From Nitrospira sp. (lineage in GTDB: Bacteria; Nitrospirota; Nitrospiria; Nitrospirales; Nitrospiraceae): a stretch of DNA of 64,000 nucleotides. The stretch is from NCBI GenBank assembly GCA_005116835.1, contig SWDM01000014.1, forward strand, positions 1 to 64,000, given 5' to 3'. Both the position numbers and the translations under genes were made by a program. The stretch's first letter is position 1; each line of letters opens with the position of its first letter. This document shows positions 45,350-53,537 of the stretch, in pieces. Under the pieces are notes generated by a model that was given only the letters and a program-made list of their open reading frames with translations, ran no database searches and was not told the DNA's origin.

Positions 45350-45487
45350 TAGGGCTTCCTCCTTCGTAAGTCCTGGTCCCATCGGTTTGGGTCCGGCTGG
45401 TAGGTCGTAATCACAATTAATTACTCCTCTTTCGATAATCTGCAAGACTTCTTCGACGTGAATGCGGGCCAAAGGCTCTTCGTCCAT
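45350..45487 (-). pseudogene. Possible DUF4258-toxin remnant, in frame with the zinc-finger gene
   Basis: The frame runs from an ATG at 45487 into the zinc-finger gene. Its IHVEEVLQIIERGVINCDYD stretch resembles the middle of DUF4258 proteins, the usual partner of YgiT-type antitoxins. What should follow is missing. A deletion within an ancestral toxin-antitoxin pair would explain this; the match is by eye only. Confidence 0.3.
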
Positions 45488-45990
45488 CTTCTATCGAGCG
45501 TGGTCTGTGAATCGGCAAGAGTTTGCACATCGACGAACTTCAGCAGCATTCATCTATCGGTCGTTCCTGTCCTGGTTCGGCAACGTCAACGGCGTAAGCT
45601 TATGAAATAGAGTCCAGATTGAGGCAATGGCAACAGACTTTCAAGGAGGGTCGTTGCTGAACGTGAGATGTCTGCAAGACCGACCGCTGTAAGAAGCGGG
45701 GTGGGTTTGGAGGGGTGAAGAACTCCACGCAATCGGTTCCGTCTCGTACTTGACGAAGCCTGTGAAGCGGTTGAGAATGTGCCGCGCTTATTCATGCGCT
45801 TCTGGGTCGGAGGTATCCCCCGGACTGCTATAGGCAGCCGGGAACTCAAACGTTCGGCCAAGAAAAATGAGGAATCATGTCCGCGCACATGCACTCACCA
45901 CCGGCGACCATTCACAGGATTATTGTTGATATTCCAAACAAGACACCCATTCCCGATTCCGGTTCTTCTCTCTGCACTAAGGAGGCCAAC
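45488..45990. other. Gene-free stretch before the exported protein
   Basis: 503 bases without a supported gene; the frame open from 45877 lacks a ribosome site. A hairpin CCCGG/CCGGG followed by AACTCAAACGTTCGGCC at about 45850-45866 looks like a worn attC end, but has no R'' partner. Confidence 0.35.
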
Positions 45991-47403
45991 ATGTTCATGT
46001 TTCTACCACGTACGTTCCTGGCCATTTTTGCGACTGTTCTCGCCGTTAGTATGGGACTCGCCTCGTCCGCTTTTGCTAAAGACTTCGAGGTCTGGCTCGT
46101 GGATCAATCGAACTCCAATGGCAAGACCTTCGGCGGAACGATTCATATTTTTGATGGCGATGACCTCAAGGGGAGGGCCGCTTCGTCGGTAACTCCCACC
46201 GACGTTCTCGATCTTTCGGGAGCCACCTCGGCTTTATGCTCGGCGAGCACCGGAGTCAATCCTGTTCGCCCGCATATGATTCAGTTTAACTCCACCCAAA
46301 GCCACGCTGTTCTGAGCTTTGTCACGAGTGGCCATGTCGTGATTTTCAATGCGGCAACTCGCGCGCCTGTGGCGTGCCTTCGCATGTCAGTCGGTGCTGG
46401 CGGCGCTCGTCAAGCGCACGCGGCGTTTCCTGCTCCGGATGATTCGTACATTCTCGTATCGAACCAGAATGGGAAATTGCTCGAACGTATCAACGCCAGC
46501 TTTGCCACTAACACGTTTACTCTGGATACTCTGGCGACGATTAATCTAGCGACGTGTATAACGCCCAATGGATTTGCTTGTCAGGATGCGGTACGGAGGC
46601 CCGACAACGCGCCGATTGTCCCGGTGGTAGATTCGAGCAGCACGCTGGGATTCATCACATTGCGTGGCGGAGGATTGTTCGTGGTTAATCCCAAAGCCAC
46701 GCCGATGCAGATTATTGCCGAGTATGATCGCGAAACGGTGCGCGGCGCAGGCTTTGCTGGCGCCCAAGCTGCTGGGACAATGTATGTAAATTCAGGCGGT
46801 GGCTCGGTACTCGATCCGTATAGATTCGATGTTTATGCCTTTCCTCTCTCAGGCTACAGTGCCGCAAACTTTCCCAATACTCCGACGCCTGATCTCTTGC
46901 ACTCAGACGATGGCGGCCCGCGGGATGCTCATGGGTTGGTGGTCACAAAACGCGAACGCTTTGTCTGGGTGCTTGATCGCGATCGGAACGTCGCGGAGAT
47001 CATTGATACAGACACAGGCGCGAACATTAACACGGTCGATTTGAATAAAGGCGGGCCCGCAGGATTGGCTCCAGATCTCGCCGGTCGGTCTCCTTCCGGG
47101 AATCGCATCTTCGTCTCCCTGCGTGGCCCGAACCCGCTCAGCGGGGATCCGCATCTCTCTACAGGCAGTACGCCTGGACTCGGCGTCATCCAAGTGAATA
47201 AGAAGGGGAAGAACGGTAAGTTGAAAAATATCATTCCTATCCACAACATCGATGTTGGCGGTGTTGAGCGCGCGGACGCGCATGGCATTGGTGTACGATT
47301 GAAAAAAACGGCGCGTTCCCAAGGGGGCGATATGCACGATCCAGATGAGGAGGAGGATGAAGACAAGGAAGAGGACAAGGATAAACCGATGACGAAAAAA
47401 TAA
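45991..47403 (+). CDS. Exported propeller-like protein with acidic C-terminal tail
   Basis: 470 residues from the ATG at 45991 (AAGGAGG six bases upstream). Residues 1-29 form a signal peptide ending SSAFA. The body has repeated strand-turn units (HAVLSFVTSGHVVIFNAATR, DDSYILVSNQNGKLLERI, RFVWVLDRDRNVAEIIDTDT) like YncE-type beta-propellers. The last 25 residues are an Asp/Glu/Lys tail. Binding partner unknown. It lies among toxin-antitoxin genes, with no link to them visible. Confidence 0.75.
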   Translation: MFMFLPRTFLAIFATVLAVSMGLASSAFAKDFEVWLVDQSNSNGKTFGGTIHIFDGDDLKGRAASSVTPTDVLDLSGATSALCSASTGVNPVRPHMIQFNSTQSHAVLSFVTSGHVVIFNAATRAPVACLRMSVGAGGARQAHAAFPAPDDSYILVSNQNGKLLERINASFATNTFTLDTLATINLATCITPNGFACQDAVRRPDNAPIVPVVDSSSTLGFITLRGGGLFVVNPKATPMQIIAEYDRETVRGAGFAGAQAAGTMYVNSGGGSVLDPYRFDVYAFPLSGYSAANFPNTPTPDLLHSDDGGPRDAHGLVVTKRERFVWVLDRDRNVAEIIDTDTGANINTVDLNKGGPAGLAPDLAGRSPSGNRIFVSLRGPNPLSGDPHLSTGSTPGLGVIQVNKKGKNGKLKNIIPIHNIDVGGVERADAHGIGVRLKKTARSQGGDMHDPDEEEDEDKEEDKDKPMTKK

Positions 47404-47580
47404 GGATCGAGCTCAGGCAGACGCCCTTGTGGTCCTCATACAGGGAAACCCGCTCCGGTTGGACCTATTTTATCCGGCGAGGCGTGAGCAAGGGTTGCAG
47501 GGAAGTTTCTGCCTGACTGGATGCTGAAAAATGGGTGACGGGGTAGCTGGGATGATCCCCTTGCTCTCGGAACAGAAGAG

Positions 47581-47677
47581 GGGATGGAGGCTGATGATCG
47601 TCTGTGCTCGCGCAACGCGCGGTCGCGGACTCCCCTCGTTGGACGCGCGCAGTGGAAGATCAATCAGCCTCCATCCC
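47581..47677. repeat. Palindromic repeat, family 2, copy 2
   Basis: GGGATGGAGGCTGATGATC (47581-47599) pairs with GATCAATCAGCCTCCATCCC (47658-47677) with one or two interruptions. The centre, CTGTGCTCGCGCAACGCGCG and GCGCGCAGTGG, matches copy 1 at 33830. Confidence 0.8.
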
Positions 47678-47723
47678 TAAAAAGATATCGAGCAAGCCTG
47701 GAGGGATATTAGGAGGGGCGGCG

Positions 47724-47764
47724 TTGACGTGAAATGGCAACGATGTATATTGTTATCGTATACA
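47724..47764 (+). promoter_or_regulatory. Promoter and operator of the second BrnT/BrnA pair
   Basis: TTGACG (47724), 18 bases, TATTGT (47748). TGTATA (47744-47749) and TATACA (47759-47764) form a perfect inverted repeat over the -10 box, consistent with autorepression by the toxin-antitoxin complex. Confidence 0.45.
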
Positions 47765-47777
47765 GACTGGGTCGTCG

Positions 47778-48098
47778 ATGAAGAGACTGCTAGGGCTTGA
47801 AGGATTTGATTGGAATGAGGCCGGTCTCACGAAGAATTGGGAAAAGCATCACGTTACACCGTGGGAATGTGAACAAGCATTTTTTAACCTTCCGCTGGTT
47901 GTGGCGGAAGACTCAGCCCACTCCACAATTGAGTCGCGCTATTATGTGTTGGGGCAAACCGACGGAGGGCGGCAACTCTTTCTCGTTTTTACCATCCGAA
48001 AGCGGAGGATTCGTGTTATTTCGGCGAGGGACATGAGTGCGAAGGAGCGGAGGACTTACGATGAGCAAATTAAAACCAAGACCGACGTTCAAGAATGA
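47778..48098 (+). CDS. brnT: BrnT family toxin, second copy
   Basis: 106 residues. FDWNEAGLTKNWEKHHVTPWE, RYYVLGQTDGGRQLFLVFTI, and RIRVISARDMSAKERRTYDE are the three BrnT blocks. It is a predicted ribonuclease and is distinct in sequence from the BrnT at 44251. The antitoxin gene overlaps its end by 38 bases. Confidence 0.9.
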   Translation: MKRLLGLEGFDWNEAGLTKNWEKHHVTPWECEQAFFNLPLVVAEDSAHSTIESRYYVLGQTDGGRQLFLVFTIRKRRIRVISARDMSAKERRTYDEQIKTKTDVQE

Positions 48099-48351
48099 AG
48101 CGCAGGAAGCCGTTTTCTGGGCCTCCCACGACTCAACGGATTATATCGATTACGCGAAAAGTCGCAGGATGATCTTCCCAAAGCTCAAACCATCAACGGA
48201 GACGATTTCGCTCCGGCTGCCAAAATCTCTTCTAGATCAACTCAAGACATTGGCCAACAAGCGCGATGTTCCTTATCAGACGCTGCTGAAACTCTTCCTG
48301 CTTGAGCGAGTGCAGTCGGAACTGCAGATCAAGACTGCCAAGGCCTCCTAG
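48061..48351 (+). CDS. brnA: BrnA/CopG-type antitoxin, second copy
   Basis: 96 residues from the ATG at 48061. TFKNEAQEAVFWASHDSTDYID, then ETISLRLPKSLLDQLKTLANKR, is the BrnA pattern with a ribbon-helix-helix DNA-binding end. It overlaps the toxin gene, so the pair is translated together. Confidence 0.88.
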   Translation: MSKLKPRPTFKNEAQEAVFWASHDSTDYIDYAKSRRMIFPKLKPSTETISLRLPKSLLDQLKTLANKRDVPYQTLLKLFLLERVQSELQIKTAKAS

Positions 48352-48681
48352 GGGTCGAAACAAGGGGGCAGACTCCTTTGACCCCCTCCTGGGCGATCTT
48401 GGTGCAAGGTTTCCGCGAAACGACAATGCGCCCAACCGTCCCATCGATCGGACATCTTCCGGCCTCCAGCCACCGCTTCGCATCGTCTAATGGCCCATGG
48501 ATGCAGCGGATTTTCACTGCTCAGACATAGTTTGCTCCGCGGCCGCCGCTGATCTGCGGGGCCTTTAGCCGTCGGAATCTGCGCCATCTGGCGGACTGGA
48601 TCGGTGGAGTTTGACTCCCCGGAAATCCCTGTGTTACGGTCAACCTCTGTGTAATCGCACAGTTAGCTAAGGAATCACGTT
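48352..48681. other. Gene-free stretch at the right edge of the accessory region
   Basis: 330 bases without a gene. They hold GGGGGCAGACTCC-type palindromic bases after the brnA stop, an attC-like fragment (GTCTAAT near 48486, GCAGCGG and CCGCTG arms), and the right copy of the ~70-base direct repeat at 48562-48632. Confidence 0.4.
48562..48632. repeat. Imperfect direct repeat, right copy
   Basis: Counterpart of 44776-44846. It begins at CCTTTAGCCGTCGGAAT and ends about 50 bases before the mrp gene. The two copies bracket the zinc-finger, propeller and second BrnT/BrnA genes. Confidence 0.7.
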
Positions 48682-49602
48682 ATGGCAGTCGAGAAAAATC
48701 TGAAGGCCATCCTCGGCAAACTCAAATACTCTGACGACGCGAAAGTCGGCCAACAGATCACCGAGCAGATGCGGCTGGTGCAGGCTCGTATGGCCGGCAT
48801 CAAGCACAAGCTGGTGGTCATGAGCGGCAAGGGTGGCGTGGGCAAGAGTATGACCACGGTCAATTTGGCCTTGGCCTTTGCGCGGCAAGGGGCGAAGGTC
48901 GGACTGTTGGACGTGGATTTGAACGGGCCCTGTGTGCCTCGTATGTTGGGCATGCATGGCCAGTCCTTGACCATGAGCCCTGCTGGAGCGATTCCCCCGG
49001 TCGGGCCGCTCGGGGTGAAGGTCGCATCGATGGATTTCTTCCTGGAGGATACGTCGCCGGTTCGCTGGAAGGGGCCGATGGACGTGAGCCCTGCCTGGTT
49101 GGGGCTGATGGAAATGAATGTGATTCGAGAGTTCTTGGCCGATGTCGTGTGGGGCGAACTCGATTATCTGCTGGTCGACCTGCCGCCTGGGGCCGCGGCG
49201 GACAAGCCACCGGTCATCGCCGGATTTATTCCCGATCTAGCGGGAGCAATTGTCGTCACGACTCCATCGGAAGTGGCATCGGATGTGGTGCAGAAGTCGG
49301 TCACCTATGCTCGCGACATCGGCATCAAGGTCATGGGTATGGTCGAAAATATGAGCGAGTACCGCTGTCCATCTTGTGGTGAAGTGAACGAGTTGTTCGA
49401 AGGCAATACCGAAGCGATGTGTGAGATGCTGGATTTGCCGTTGCTCGGACGAATTCCATTCGACCGGACACTCGCGCGTACCTTCGACAAGGGCCAACCG
49501 TTGCTCGACGACACGTATCCAACGATTCAACGGTATCAAGACATTGCCGGGCGCATCAGGACGCTGCTCGATTACAAGAAGGTGTTGGCCGAACAACTTT
49601 GA
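48682..49602 (+). CDS. mrp: Mrp/ApbC-family iron-sulfur carrier ATPase
   Basis: 306 residues. Deviant Walker A KGGVGKSMTT at about 51-60, LLDVDLNGPCVPRML, DLPPGAAADKPP and the YRCPSCGE CxxC pair for a bridging cluster match Mrp/NBP35 proteins, which load [4Fe-4S] clusters onto target enzymes. A cell with NXR and sulfite reductase would need such carriers. The PCP-reductase-domain gene follows after 24 bases, likely in one transcript. Confidence 0.93.
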   Translation: MAVEKNLKAILGKLKYSDDAKVGQQITEQMRLVQARMAGIKHKLVVMSGKGGVGKSMTTVNLALAFARQGAKVGLLDVDLNGPCVPRMLGMHGQSLTMSPAGAIPPVGPLGVKVASMDFFLEDTSPVRWKGPMDVSPAWLGLMEMNVIREFLADVVWGELDYLLVDLPPGAAADKPPVIAGFIPDLAGAIVVTTPSEVASDVVQKSVTYARDIGIKVMGMVENMSEYRCPSCGEVNELFEGNTEAMCEMLDLPLLGRIPFDRTLARTFDKGQPLLDDTYPTIQRYQDIAGRIRTLLDYKKVLAEQL

Positions 49603-49626
49603 CATGACGCACTGAAGGGGAGATCC

Positions 49627-50385
49627 ATGAAATTCGTATGCTTGAACTGTGAAACCTACATGAACTTCGAGAAGGTGGAGAAGCCTGGAGAGGACACGCT
49701 CGGCGTGTTCTTCGGCTGTCCCTCTTGCAATGCGAAGTTCTCTATGGTGACGAATCCAGGCGAAACCCAGATGGTCAGTTCTCTCGGTGTCAAGCTGGGC
49801 GGGCGTACCGTTGCAGCCGAGCCGTTTGAGATGACGCGGGGTACGTTGAAAGACGAAGCAGCGGCTGCTCCTGCTCAGATGGCGGCGCAGCTGAACGAGA
49901 AGATCCAAGGTGGTCAGCCGGCGGTCGCAACAGCGACGGCTGCACCGGCAGGCAAGCCTGGAGAGAAGTCCGGCGGCGGCTGCCCCTTCTCCGCGATGGT
50001 GGCTGAAATGGGATTGACGTCCGGTGGAAAGCCCGGCGATGCCGGTTCGGTCATCTCGGATTTTGCCTGGTCGGCCGATGCGAAAGAAAAGCTCGACCGG
50101 CTTCCCTCGTTTGTGAAGCCAATGGTGCAGAGTAGCGTGGAGGCCTTCGCTCGGAAGCAGGGGTATAAGACCATCACTTTGCAAGTGATGGACGATTCCA
50201 AGAGCGATTCGAGCAATGGGATCGCCTGGACGCCGGAAGCTGAAAAGCGGCTTGAAAATATCCCGGACTTTATCCGTCCCATGGCCCGCAAAGAAGTCGA
50301 GCGAGTGGCGAAGGAGCGTGGGCTGGTCAGCATTACGGCTCAAGTGATGGATGAGACAAAAGATAAGTTTATGAAGTTTATGTGA
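49627..50385 (+). CDS. Zinc-ribbon protein with two PCP-reductase-like domains
   Basis: 252 residues. The N-terminus has CLNC and CPSC pairs, a zinc ribbon. An Ala/Gly/Pro linker (about 80-120) leads to GGGCPFS, then two repeats of W-x2-DA/EA...RL..IP.F(V/I)(K/R)PM...(A/V)...G...IT.QVMD (about 140-185 and 198-245). This repeat is the domain found at the end of protochlorophyllide reductase subunit B, though this organism shows no photosynthesis genes here. Probably an iron-sulfur or metal-related helper beside Mrp. Confidence 0.8.
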   Translation: MKFVCLNCETYMNFEKVEKPGEDTLGVFFGCPSCNAKFSMVTNPGETQMVSSLGVKLGGRTVAAEPFEMTRGTLKDEAAAAPAQMAAQLNEKIQGGQPAVATATAAPAGKPGEKSGGGCPFSAMVAEMGLTSGGKPGDAGSVISDFAWSADAKEKLDRLPSFVKPMVQSSVEAFARKQGYKTITLQVMDDSKSDSSNGIAWTPEAEKRLENIPDFIRPMARKEVERVAKERGLVSITAQVMDETKDKFMKFM

Positions 50386-50518
50386 TCAGATAACGCGGAC
50401 GATGGGAATGATGGTGCGAGGGCCCATCCGGGCAGCCGGATGGGCTTTTCCTTTATGCGGTCGTGTCGACGGTGGCGGCCTACAGGGACCACTCGGTGGT
50501 TGCTTGGTGGGGTTCGTC

Positions 50519-51244
50519 ATGCTGCTCAGCCTACTCTTGTCAGGCCTGCCACTCTGGGCTCAGCATAGTGGACATGATCAGAACTCGGTGCATGAAGAGG
50601 TCGTAACCGGCCATGAACATCACGGGTCTGTTGGTGCCCCGTCTGGTTGGGAAGGGTCCATCTCAGGTATTGCCTACTCCGAGTTCAATCATCACCTCAC
50701 CGGCATGTTGGTCGTCATCATAGGGCTCAGTGAACTGCGCCATGCGTTGGCTACGCGGTTCTGGGCTTGGACCAGGTTCCTCCTGCCGGGAGCCCTGTTC
50801 GCGACAGGCTCCTTTCTCCTTATCTGGAGCGATCATAATGCTTGGCCCATTGGCCCACTTAGCTTTACGGAGACCTTCTTCGGTAGTGACCAGGAGATTT
50901 TCCAACACAAGAGTTACGGACTCCTGTCGTTGACGGTTGGCGCCATTGAACTGCTCCGAAGGGTCGGGCAGATCCGTCATGCGGTGTGGGTTGCGCCGTT
51001 GCCTGTGTTTGCCATTATCGGGGGGCTGATGTTGTTTGGCCATTCCCACGGCGACCATCCTTCAGCGCACCAGATTGCAATGGGCCACGCGATTATGGGT
51101 AGCATGGCGGTGACGGCTGGCTCGTCCAAACTGCTGGCTGATTGGTTCCGTTCCCCGTCGAATGCAGGATTTTCCAAATGGGAATTACCCTGGGCCTGCT
51201 TGATTCTGCTCATCGGGATACAGTTGCTGATGTATTCAGAGTAA
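50519..51244 (+). CDS. His-rich polytopic membrane protein
   Basis: 241 residues from the ATG at 50519; the frame is open from 50402 and hydrophobic residues begin before this ATG, so the start is uncertain. A signal-like segment is followed by HSGHD, HEHHG, then about five membrane segments, with GHSHGDHPSAHQIAMGH late in the protein. The His clusters suggest metal handling, such as copper. No exact family recognised. Confidence 0.65.
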   Translation: MLLSLLLSGLPLWAQHSGHDQNSVHEEVVTGHEHHGSVGAPSGWEGSISGIAYSEFNHHLTGMLVVIIGLSELRHALATRFWAWTRFLLPGALFATGSFLLIWSDHNAWPIGPLSFTETFFGSDQEIFQHKSYGLLSLTVGAIELLRRVGQIRHAVWVAPLPVFAIIGGLMLFGHSHGDHPSAHQIAMGHAIMGSMAVTAGSSKLLADWFRSPSNAGFSKWELPWACLILLIGIQLLMYSE

Positions 51245-51577
51245 CTGCGCTTGCCGTATGCTTCCCAGCGTAATTGACACCTTTCTAGGCCCTGTGCTAC
51301 GAGTACAAGCTCCGGCAGGATGCTGAAAAAGTCCGCCAGCGGCGTTCTCACGTCGTTCAGAGGCTCAACGTACAGAAGCGTACGCCTCGCCTCTTCACTC
51401 GCTGCGGCCTTGCTGGACAGCCTTTTTGAGCATCCTGATGTTATTGAGGCTTTAGTGCCATCTGTAATATATCAACGGTGTTTTATCTATACTCCGAGTT
51501 TTTCCGCAGCCTGCTAGTCGATTGACGTCACATTCTTGCGCGGCCAGCCTTTCTGAGTCCGGCTGCATGGAGTGAGC
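51245..51577. other. Intergenic stretch with a family 1 repeat
   Basis: 333 bases without a gene, one third of them a family 1 palindrome (51316-51437). The rest contains the presumed yebC promoter; no clear boxes stood out. Confidence 0.5.
51316..51437. repeat. Long palindromic repeat, family 1, copy C
   Basis: CAGGATGCTGAAAAAG at the left and CTTTTTGAGCATCCTG at the right are near-perfect complements. Inside are TCCGCCAGCGGCGTTCTC, a GTAC-AGAAGC-GTACGCCTC centre and GCTGCGGCCTTGCTGGACAG. This is the most complete copy and serves as the reference for the family. Confidence 0.85.
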
Positions 51578-52330
51578 ATGGGTGGACATAGCCATTGGGC
51601 GACAGTTAAACGGCACAAGGGGGCCATGGATGTCAAACGTGGGAAGATCTTCACCCGAATTATCCGCGAGGTGACGATTGCGGCGCGCACAGGCGCCGAC
51701 CCAGATGGCAATCCGAGGCTCCGACTGGCTATCTTGAAGGCCAAAGAAGCCAATATGCCGGGCGATACGCTAAAAAAAGCCATTCAGCGCGGCACGGGGG
51801 AATTGCCCGGCGTAGCCTATGAAGAATTCCATTTGGAAGCGTATGGTCCTGGAGGGACCGGTGTATTGATGGAAATCACGAGCGACAACCGGAACCGTAC
51901 CGTCGCCGAACTGCGCAACCTCCTCACGAAAAATCACGGCAATATGGCGGAAGCCGGTGCTGTCTCCTGGCAGTTCCACAAGAAGGGGCTGCTCACGATT
52001 GAAAAGGGCAAGGTGGATGAAGATACGTTGTTGTCCCTTGCGCTCGACGCGGGCGCCGAGGATGTGAAGGTGGGTGAAAAGCTTTTCGAGGTGGTCACGG
52101 ATCCGCACCACTTTGAAGCAGTGAAGAAGGCCCTTGTCGATGCGAAGATCGACACCTTGCTTGCCGAAGTCACCTCTGTTCCGCAGAACACGATCAGGCT
52201 CGAGGAGAAGGCGGCCGAACAAATGCTCAAGTTGATGGAAGCCCTGGATGAACATGACGATGTGCAGAAGGTTCATGCGAACTTCGATATTTCCGACGAG
52301 GTGATGGAGAAAGTAGCTGCAGCTGGATGA
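51578..52330 (+). CDS. yebC: YebC/PmpR family protein
   Basis: 250 residues from the ATG at 51578. GGHSHWATVKRHKGAMDVKR, ARTGADPDGNPRLRLAI and ITSDNRNRTVAELRN are the YebC blocks. Members act as DNA-binding regulators or relieve ribosome stalling. Located before ruvA as in many genomes, but without ruvC in between. Confidence 0.95.
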   Translation: MGGHSHWATVKRHKGAMDVKRGKIFTRIIREVTIAARTGADPDGNPRLRLAILKAKEANMPGDTLKKAIQRGTGELPGVAYEEFHLEAYGPGGTGVLMEITSDNRNRTVAELRNLLTKNHGNMAEAGAVSWQFHKKGLLTIEKGKVDEDTLLSLALDAGAEDVKVGEKLFEVVTDPHHFEAVKKALVDAKIDTLLAEVTSVPQNTIRLEEKAAEQMLKLMEALDEHDDVQKVHANFDISDEVMEKVAAAG

Positions 52331-52415
52331 AGAGCAGCGGTAGCTACGCAGGAGCTCAGACTGAAGGTCGGAGTTTCGAACACCTCGGTTCTCAGCCTAT
52401 GTTGCCCCTTAGAGT

Positions 52416-53024
52416 ATGATCGCCTCACTGACAGGCCGATTGGCCTTCAAGGCGCCGACCTATCTGATCCTGGATGTGCATGGGGTCGGATACGAAGTGT
52501 GTATTCCTCTCAGCACCTACTACGGGTTGCCCAACCTCAGCGAAAGTGTTTCGCTGAATGTGCATACCCATGTCCGCGAAGATGCCATTCAACTCTTTGG
52601 CTTTCTGACGGCCCAGGAAAAGGGCGCATTTGTGTTGCTCACCAGCGTATCTGGCGTGGGGCCCAAGCTGGCTCTGAGTGTTTTGTCGGCTCTTCCGGTG
52701 TCGGATCTGGCCTCAGCGATTCGGTCAGGAGATGTCGAGAAACTGACGACGGTTCCAGGAATCGGCAACAAGTCGGCCAGCCGTCTTGTGTTGGAGCTGA
52801 AGGATAAAGTCGAGAAACTCCATCCTGCCCTTGCGCAGGCAAACGAGTTACCCAGGCAGGGACAAGATGCGGTCTTCGACGACGCGTTATCGGCGCTCGT
52901 GAATTTGGGCTATCGTCCCCAAGATGCAAAAGAAGCCTTGAAGCAGGTCAAGAAATCCAATGCCGAGTCCATCGTACTCAAGGACATGATTCGTGAATCT
53001 CTCAAGGAGTTAGCAAGGGGGTAA
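52416..53024 (+). CDS. ruvA: Holliday junction helicase subunit RuvA
   Basis: 202 residues. MIASLTGRLAFKAPTYLILD start, VSGVGPKLALSVLSALP and VPGIGNKSASRLVLELKDK helix-hairpin-helix motifs, and the C-terminal domain VNLGYRPQDAKEAL that touches RuvB. It grips four-way DNA junctions for branch migration. The Cys-rich exported protein gene begins three bases after its stop. Confidence 0.95.
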   Translation: MIASLTGRLAFKAPTYLILDVHGVGYEVCIPLSTYYGLPNLSESVSLNVHTHVREDAIQLFGFLTAQEKGAFVLLTSVSGVGPKLALSVLSALPVSDLASAIRSGDVEKLTTVPGIGNKSASRLVLELKDKVEKLHPALAQANELPRQGQDAVFDDALSALVNLGYRPQDAKEALKQVKKSNAESIVLKDMIRESLKELARG

Positions 53025-53026
53025 GG

Positions 53027-53515
53027 ATGATGATGCGATCGATTCAACGGCTAGTCCGGGCACAATGGTCTATCGGGCTTGTGGTGTTCCTATTGGGGGT
53101 AGGGACTCTGCCTGCGCAAGCTGAGGAATCGAGCGAACCTAAAAGCATACGCAAAACGTGTGGGAAATGTCCAGAAGGCTATGCGACTACTGGTGTGACC
53201 GAGGCCAAGGAGATTTGCAAGGAGGGTGATCCCACCCTCGTTCAGTGTGTGCCGCTGGGGGGGAATCTTCTGTCGGTGTGTGGATCATGCCCTGATGGCT
53301 ATCGTGAAGTCGGCAGCTCGTCTGTGCCGGCTCGGTGCGGAAGCCAGGATGGGGGGCGGCTCACGCAATGCCAGCTGGAGAAAATGGAGTCGAACCTTCC
53401 GGATCCGACCCAAGGCCTCCAGACCTGTCCACCCAACTGCGGCAGTACAGCAACGCCGGGGCAGGGAGCTTTGCCGCCTCCACCGAAATACCTCCCAACA
53501 CCGGACAAGAAATAG
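53027..53515 (+). CDS. Exported Cys-rich repeat protein
   Basis: 162 residues. A signal peptide ends near 32 (TLPAQAEE). Two repeats follow, [12 protein letters not shown]...GDPTLVQC and [12 protein letters not shown]...GGRLTQC, each with paired Cys. A third CPPNC precedes a Pro-rich tail. The Cys pairs suggest disulfides or metal binding in the periplasm. It sits between ruvA and ruvB, an odd place for such a protein. The start may be one of three consecutive Met codons. Confidence 0.7.
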   Translation: MMMRSIQRLVRAQWSIGLVVFLLGVGTLPAQAEESSEPKSIRKTCGKCPEGYATTGVTEAKEICKEGDPTLVQCVPLGGNLLSVCGSCPDGYREVGSSSVPARCGSQDGGRLTQCQLEKMESNLPDPTQGLQTCPPNCGSTATPGQGALPPPPKYLPTPDKK

Positions 53516-53537
53516 GGCTACGGAAAGAGATTCCCCC

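Larger units (their letters stand above)
47404..47777. other. Gene-free stretch with a family 2 repeat and a toxin-antitoxin promoter
   Basis: 374 bases without a gene. GGATGCTGAAAAA at about 47519 is a family 1 end fragment, 47581-47677 is a family 2 palindrome, and 47724-47764 is a promoter with an operator for the following pair. Confidence 0.5.

Noticed and set aside
45850-45866. Additional attC site before the propeller gene
   Set aside because: An AACTCAAACGTTCGGCC end is present, but the R'' and L'' halves could not be found.
49237-50343. 368-codon minus-strand frame opposite mrp and the PCP-domain gene
   Set aside because: It lies antisense to two well-supported genes, has no family signature and is a by-product of GC-rich codon bias.
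53226-53537. Longer RuvB starting at 53226
   Set aside because: The extension overlaps the Cys-rich protein gene and RuvB family members begin near the ATG at 53538.
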